The notes beneath the pieces are model-generated. The model was given only the letters and a program-made list of their open reading frames with translations, did not search any database and was not told where the DNA came from. From Dyadobacter sp. NIV53 (GTDB lineage Bacteria; Bacteroidota; Bacteroidia; Cytophagales; Spirosomataceae), in contig NZ_CP081299.1 in the NCBI RefSeq assembly GCF_019711195.1, forward strand, positions 434,001-498,000: a stretch of 64,000 bases of DNA, given 5' to 3'. The number at the start of each line of letters is the position of its first letter. Position 1 is the stretch's first letter. Below are positions 61,001 to 64,000 of this stretch, one piece after another. A program made the translations under genes and the position numbers.

Positions 61001-62325
61001 AATGCATAAGCATGATTCAAAACCCCCGAATTCGTGTGTACGCCACCTACATCCCAGGCGTCACAATGATATTCCTCGCCCGTCACTTTTCCGGGATTGC
61101 CTTTGCAGGTCGGGTCCCATAAATCCCTGATACTACCGTCAAATGCAGTTGCCTGCTCGCCTAATTGCCAGCGGTCCGAACTTCCGCAGTCCGTTCTTTT
61201 TACATTACTTTCCCCATTGTCCATATAACCATTCAACAGGTCTACGGTTTCTCCCCAAATATCCGAATAGGCTTCGTTCATGGCTCCCGGCTGCCAGGCA
61301 TAGATCAGTTCACTCGTATATTCGGTATATGCATGGGCCCATTCATGCGCAATGACGTCGTCGGAAGCTGTGCCATCACAAAAATTTGCTGATACCCCAT
61401 TCCAAGTTGCATTGGGGCAAGCCACGTCCGGGTTGTTGTTGATGGTGACCATCGCTGCATCTTTGTTGTCGTAAGAAGCGTAATGAAACGCGCTCTTCAT
61501 AAAATTGTAAATCTGACCGGATGTTACCACTTCCGACTGCTGCCATTTGCTCAGCGATCCCGGAAACGCGTCTCCTTCTTCCCACTTTTTAGTATCGGTC
61601 GATTCTTCGTACAAAACACGGTGGACGATATTGTGTATTCCCGTAAACTGCTCCACTGTTGCTTTGGTGTGCGCATCAATGAAAATAAATTCCCGGACGT
61701 CTGTATCATTTCGGACTTCTACTTCATAAACCAGGTGCCTGGTACCTTGAAAACCTCTCGCCAAACCCTTTTGAAATACATATAAAGTTGTCCTGATTAC
61801 TTTCAGAGGCACTTTATAATTTCCTAATTTTTGGCTCGTCACACGTTTAAGGCCCTCTCTTGCAGCTTCTTGTTCGGTTACCGTTGCCTTGGTATCCAGT
61901 TTCCTGACAGGTATAAAGTTGCCGTTCAAAGACGAAAGTCCTGCGTTTTTATCAAAATGAAATTTTAAAATCCCGTCATAAACCGGAATTCCTTCGTAGT
62001 ACTGCTGCAATACAACATGTTCTAATCCATAATTATCTTTTTTATTTTCTTTTACCTGATAAGAATCTTTATCAGCCTGTATGTCAAATAAACCTGAATT
62101 TTGTTTCAGGAAAGCCAGTGCCTTTTCTCCGGTTGTGGCGCCCGTTATTTTCAGTGCCTTTCCACTTGGGAACCTTAAAAAACTCAGCGAGTTAGTTGCT
62201 TTGTCGATGGTTGGAATGGCGCCGGTTTTTGCAGCAAAATCATTGATTTCTTTCAATGACGCATTTTGGGCTAAACATAATCCGGCACATACAATAAGCG
62301 AAAGAATAGGTAGAATGTTCTTCAT
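58087..62325 (-). CDS. Secreted M4-type metalloprotease with T9SS tail (paralogue 3, intact)
   Basis: A 1412-residue intact member of the trio. It has a signal peptide (MKNILPILSLIVCAGLCLAQ), an FTP propeptide, and PepSY-like strands (RHLVYEVEVRNDTDVREFIF). The M4 zinc site is HEWAH near residue 327, with the downstream glutamate in NEAYSDIWGE. A catalytic C-terminal helical domain (HTNSGVLNHAYALLVDGG) follows, then MAM/jelly-roll modules (FYEDFEDGLNGWTVSN, ENFNDALLPPGWEI) around a Calx-beta domain. Next come an FN3-like unit (LLNWTTTSNTGRQYFAVERS) and a T9SS sorting domain (KFFPNPVQSTLTVELPD, ending HLSVLKL). It has no long A/T run at the two places where its paralogues are broken. It serves as the reference for correcting them. 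Confidence 0.93.
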   Translation of the reverse strand: MKNILPILSLIVCAGLCLAQNASLKEINDFAAKTGAIPTIDKATNSLSFLRFPSGKALKITGATTGEKALAFLKQNSGLFDIQADKDSYQVKENKKDNYGLEHVVLQQYYEGIPVYDGILKFHFDKNAGLSSLNGNFIPVRKLDTKATVTEQEAAREGLKRVTSQKLGNYKVPLKVIRTTLYVFQKGLARGFQGTRHLVYEVEVRNDTDVREFIFIDAHTKATVEQFTGIHNIVHRVLYEESTDTKKWEEGDAFPGSLSKWQQSEVVTSGQIYNFMKSAFHYASYDNKDAAMVTINNNPDVACPNATWNGVSANFCDGTASDDVIAHEWAHAYTEYTSELIYAWQPGAMNEAYSDIWGETVDLLNGYMDNGESNVKRTDCGSSDRWQLGEQATAFDGSIRDLWDPTCKGNPGKVTGEEYHCDAWDVGGVHTNSGVLNHAYALLVDGGTYNGQMIRGLGLTKAAHIFWRAQANYMTRTTDFAAQADILEAALSDLTGINLTKLSTADTLHLASGKIITPADAAELAKVIAAVELRAENNCNFQPILKPVAEICNGGQPDQALFYEDFEDGLNGWTVSNTAGSADWIPRNWVLDATPPDGRGGKVVYAIDPAIGNCTTSSQHGVISLTSPVITIPAGASGPFNLAFDQYIATEPDFDGGNISYRLNDGDWALVPAYAFTSNSYNTALSAFGGSPLRGQPAFSGVDEGSIAGSWGQSRIDLSKLRLVPGQSIQFRWDFGTDGCYGLDGWYIDDVRVYSCALPSVQFVSRFSVVSEAEGNLTGSSPNECLNYVDKIVTVKINKAPSAPVNITLNLAGTAKMGPTADYTISPSTFVLQAGKLFQDVIIRIYNDAYLEQKETIKLTYSLSTTGDAFRAAGNQEHRMTIEDDDIIQGPADSTIVLLSENFNDALLPPGWEIVGGDNYPYSWTVMSESYQLDKNQTPFLMASSNDAGNTYLDVSVETAPFNTFGFSDINISFVEYFGVHEGGFNEQGILDVWDGSAWHTINVQNEATGNVGAWNGPAPKNISIPAQYANAAMKLRFRYIGRDEYWWAIDDIKVTGHTLAHISNTVSSAPDEKYLGPNGTVYFHDPETGNLMLKIKNLSNHDYGCTSVAIDRVGIDETDWVGPYHITSKTFVVNPTHNNPNGRYEITLYYRPSELPNFDGIVSMGKSEGSIATGNLENSSFELVRKEIVLHYDLAYTAIFNSGFSGFGLSDASPITVINAQLPVKTARLNGSYSTEGNLLNWTTTSNTGRQYFAVERSSNGRDFVEAGRIEDNANSAIENTYKFTDSNHPKGISYYRIKQIDKNGKFAYSRIISIEALNVTELKFFPNPVQSTLTVELPDPDLRSVDVKIINNAGQEIFNKEKVKSRNGSLSLEFGQIPSGTYQVILTAPEQSERHRLAQKKSYHLSVLKL

Positions 62326-62825
62326 GATATTCTGTTGAGTTTAAGAATGAGTCAGAACTGAATGGTTCACATCATACACCAACTTTAATCGCATGATTTC
62401 TTTTTAATATATGACGGCAGTTTTAATAAAGCATAAAAGACAAATACGGTTTGATAGATACGATTAATATAAATCCCATTTTTTTAAGTTAAAACAAGAC
62501 AAACATTTATTATATAAAAAACTTATTAACCGGTATATAATTAATTCTAAAATAATATCACATTAAACTAATTCTATAATAAGTTAAAAATAAATTTATA
62601 AAATATATACATATTAGTTATTTAAAAATATTTAGAATTATTAATTGTATCCGTATCAAATATTAAAAATGTATTTAAAATTACTCAACTAATATTTCAT
62701 TGAATTGGAAAATAATTTGTTATCATTTATTATTTCATATCAAATAATTAAATGAATTAATTACCTTAGAATGATAGTAAAACGCAATCTGATTTTTTAT
62801 CATTTTAAACTCAACGATTACGATT
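62326..62825. other. AT-rich intergenic region between protease 3 and mscL
   Basis: 500 bp between divergent genes. The block from about 62460 to 62760 is extremely AT-rich, with runs of A and T and almost no G or C, unlike the rest of the window. It should hold both promoters. No coding frame or RNA structure is evident. Curved DNA or a nucleoid-protein binding region is possible. Confidence 0.5.
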
Positions 62826-63266
62826 ATGTTAAAAGAATTTAAAGAATTTGCTCTTCGGGGTAATGTTATGGATTTGGCAGTGGGGGTAATTATCGGTGCC
62901 GCCTTTGGTAAGATTGTAGACTCGGTAGTGAATGACCTGATCATGCCGCTTGTTGGCAGGGTGATCGGGAATGTTGACTTCAGTAACCTGTACGTCCCAC
63001 TTTCGGACAAGATCACAACCGGACTTCCGATTTCAGAAGCAAAAAAACTCGGGCCGGTTTTTGCTTACGGAAATTTCTTAACGATCGTTATTGACTTTAC
63101 CATTCTGGCCTTTATTATCTTTTTACTGATCAGGTCCATGAACCGTTTGATGCGCGGAAAAGCTGATGCACCTGGTGTGCCTCCGGCACCCACAAAAGAA
63201 GAAATTCTGCTTACTGAAATACGGGATTTACTCAGCGTTTCCAATTCTAATTCCTATAAAAGTTAA
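62826..63266 (+). CDS. mscL: Large-conductance mechanosensitive channel MscL
   Basis: A 146-residue MscL. It has an N-terminal amphipathic helix (MLKEFKEFALRGNVMDLAVG), TM1 with the conserved VGVIIGAAFGKIVDS pore helix, a periplasmic loop, TM2 (FLTIVIDFTILAFIIFLLI) and a C-terminal bundle helix (EEILLTEIRDLL). It opens as a pentamer on osmotic down-shock to release solutes. The length and all signature residues fit the family. A strong terminator follows. Confidence 0.97.
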   Translation: MLKEFKEFALRGNVMDLAVGVIIGAAFGKIVDSVVNDLIMPLVGRVIGNVDFSNLYVPLSDKITTGLPISEAKKLGPVFAYGNFLTIVIDFTILAFIIFLLIRSMNRLMRGKADAPGVPPAPTKEEILLTEIRDLLSVSNSNSYKS

Positions 63267-63330
63267 TCAACTTTTCAATTCGAATGATCTGATATTACAT
63301 TTTACAATAAACCGGACGCGTGCTATTATA

Positions 63331-63370
63331 GTAAAAAACCCTTTCCGAAGCTTCGGGAAGGGTTTTTTAC
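63331..63370. terminator. Strong bidirectional terminator after mscL
   Basis: A 20-bp inverted repeat, GTAAAAAACCCTTTCCGAAG at 63331-63350 against 63351-63370, has one G-T pair and no spacer apart from the hairpin turn. A and T tracts lie at the ends. It separates mscL from the convergent gene at the right edge and can stop transcription from both sides. Confidence 0.9.
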
Positions 63371-63401
63371 TGATGTGAAATAAATTATTTTTAAATCAGA
63401 T

Positions 63402-64000
63402 TCACTTAATTGAATATAAAAATCCAAAACCCAGTCCTTGTGCAAACTGAACTGTATTGCTCTGATCCTGATCATACACCAGGATTACACCCAGGTTGAC
63501 ATTGATAAATTTATTGATCTTCGCTGTTATCATCGCATCCAGCCGATCATCAATATTAGTAGGATGTTTTATATTGGCGTACATCAGATATCTGAATTTC
63601 AAATTTACATTTTTCGCTATATCCTTATCAAAATTGGCGACGATCTGCATCAGTGCTGCTTCTGTCCGGATCTTTTTTCCAATAGGAACACCATAATTTT
63701 TCTGATCCGGAGTATTTACGTACAAATCAGTATCCGTCACAATTGTCTGACGCAAAGCACCGGGAGCAAAGTCGATAAAGAAATAAGGAACCGGTTTATA
63801 TTCTATTCCAATTGCTTCTGTTAAATAAGCGGGAGAAAGAAGTGAAGAAACTTTTCTTTTACTGTCATCAATATCTGAGTAATTATAGCCGGCGGCAAAC
63901 TGTGAAAGAAAATTAACGTTCGCAAACAAGCTCCATTTGCTCGTCAGATCACGGTTATATTTGGTATCAAAAAATAACCGGTCAACGTTTTTTCTGCTTT
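63402..64000 (-). CDS. DUF3078-type outer-membrane protein, 5' end outside window
   Basis: The last 199 residues of a protein that continues past the right edge. It contains alternating strands and the KVSSLLSPAYLTEAIGIEYK pattern seen in DUF3078 proteins of Bacteroidota, followed by membrane-barrel-like strands (VNLKFRYLMYANIKHP, INVNLGVILVYD) and an end with GLGFGFLYSIK. It probably sits in the outer membrane as a beta-barrel. The true start is not in the window; the TTG-initiated frame at 63929 is internal. Confidence 0.78.
   Translation of the reverse strand, partial: SRKNVDRLFFDTKYNRDLTSKWSLFANVNFLSQFAAGYNYSDIDDSKRKVSSLLSPAYLTEAIGIEYKPVPYFFIDFAPGALRQTIVTDTDLYVNTPDQKNYGVPIGKKIRTEAALMQIVANFDKDIAKNVNLKFRYLMYANIKHPTNIDDRLDAMITAKINKFINVNLGVILVYDQDQSNTVQFAQGLGFGFLYSIK

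Overview
The window looks like a Bacteroidota chromosome, probably of the order Cytophagales (Dyadobacter/Spirosoma-like). The reasons are several secreted proteins with type IX secretion (T9SS) C-terminal sorting domains, a multi-PAS sensor, a TPR-CHAT protein beside an ECF sigma factor, a DUF3078-type outer-membrane protein, and start regions that mostly lack Shine-Dalgarno sites. The genus is an inference from gene content; no rRNA or other marker gene is present.

Layout. 1-4451 (-): a long multi-PAS/GAF sensor that runs off the left edge. 4914-5192 (+): a small BON-domain protein. 5780-36385 (+): one long, tightly packed locus encoding an extracellular contractile injection system (eCIS; Afp/PVC/AlgoCIS-like). 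Its order is DUF4255 cap protein, small unknown, sheath, two tube proteins, a 56-residue DUF5908 protein at 10147-10317, LysM-type tube/hub protein, VgrG-like spike, PAAR tip, gp25, baseplate J, two very large baseplate or fibre-associated proteins (the second with a PKD domain), tape measure, a cargo block, and a closing AAA+ ATPase. The cargo block holds three DUF4157 (eCIS-core) proteins with a shared N-terminal leader and unrelated C-termini, a CHAP amidase-like protein without signal peptide, a lipoprotein, and a small gene directly behind the largest putative toxin. 36418-44247 (-): a secreted M4-type metalloprotease and a malectin-like secreted protein, both with T9SS tails. 44497-49490: a membrane-anchored TPR-CHAT protein (+) facing a 67-residue peptide, a membrane anti-sigma-like TPR protein and an ECF sigma factor (-). 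49713-51693 (+): a lipoprotein, a membrane protein and an HTTM protein. 51919-53438 (+): a coiled-coil/outer-membrane barrel protein. 53479-53887: a four-copy 102-bp tandem repeat that overlaps the end of the next gene. 53849-62325 (-): two more paralogous T9SS metalloproteases. 62826-63266 (+): mscL. The right edge holds a partial DUF3078-type protein (-).

How the genes work together. The 5.8-36.4 kb locus carries the parts of a contractile nanomachine (tube, sheath, spike, baseplate, length ruler, cap, ATPase) followed by its likely payloads. The DUF4157 domain plus common leader is the best candidate for a loading signal. The three 1393-1412-residue proteases are independent T9SS exoenzymes.

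Quality note. Seven reading-frame breaks were found, all at short A/T homopolymers and all repaired by changing one base. After correction the four interrupted genes that lie wholly in the window regain lengths divisible by three (1409, 1393, 506 and 252 residues), and the 203-residue gene regains a normal stop. This points to homopolymer errors in the sequence, although slippage-based variation cannot be excluded from sequence alone. Coordinates for these genes cover the whole corrected gene.
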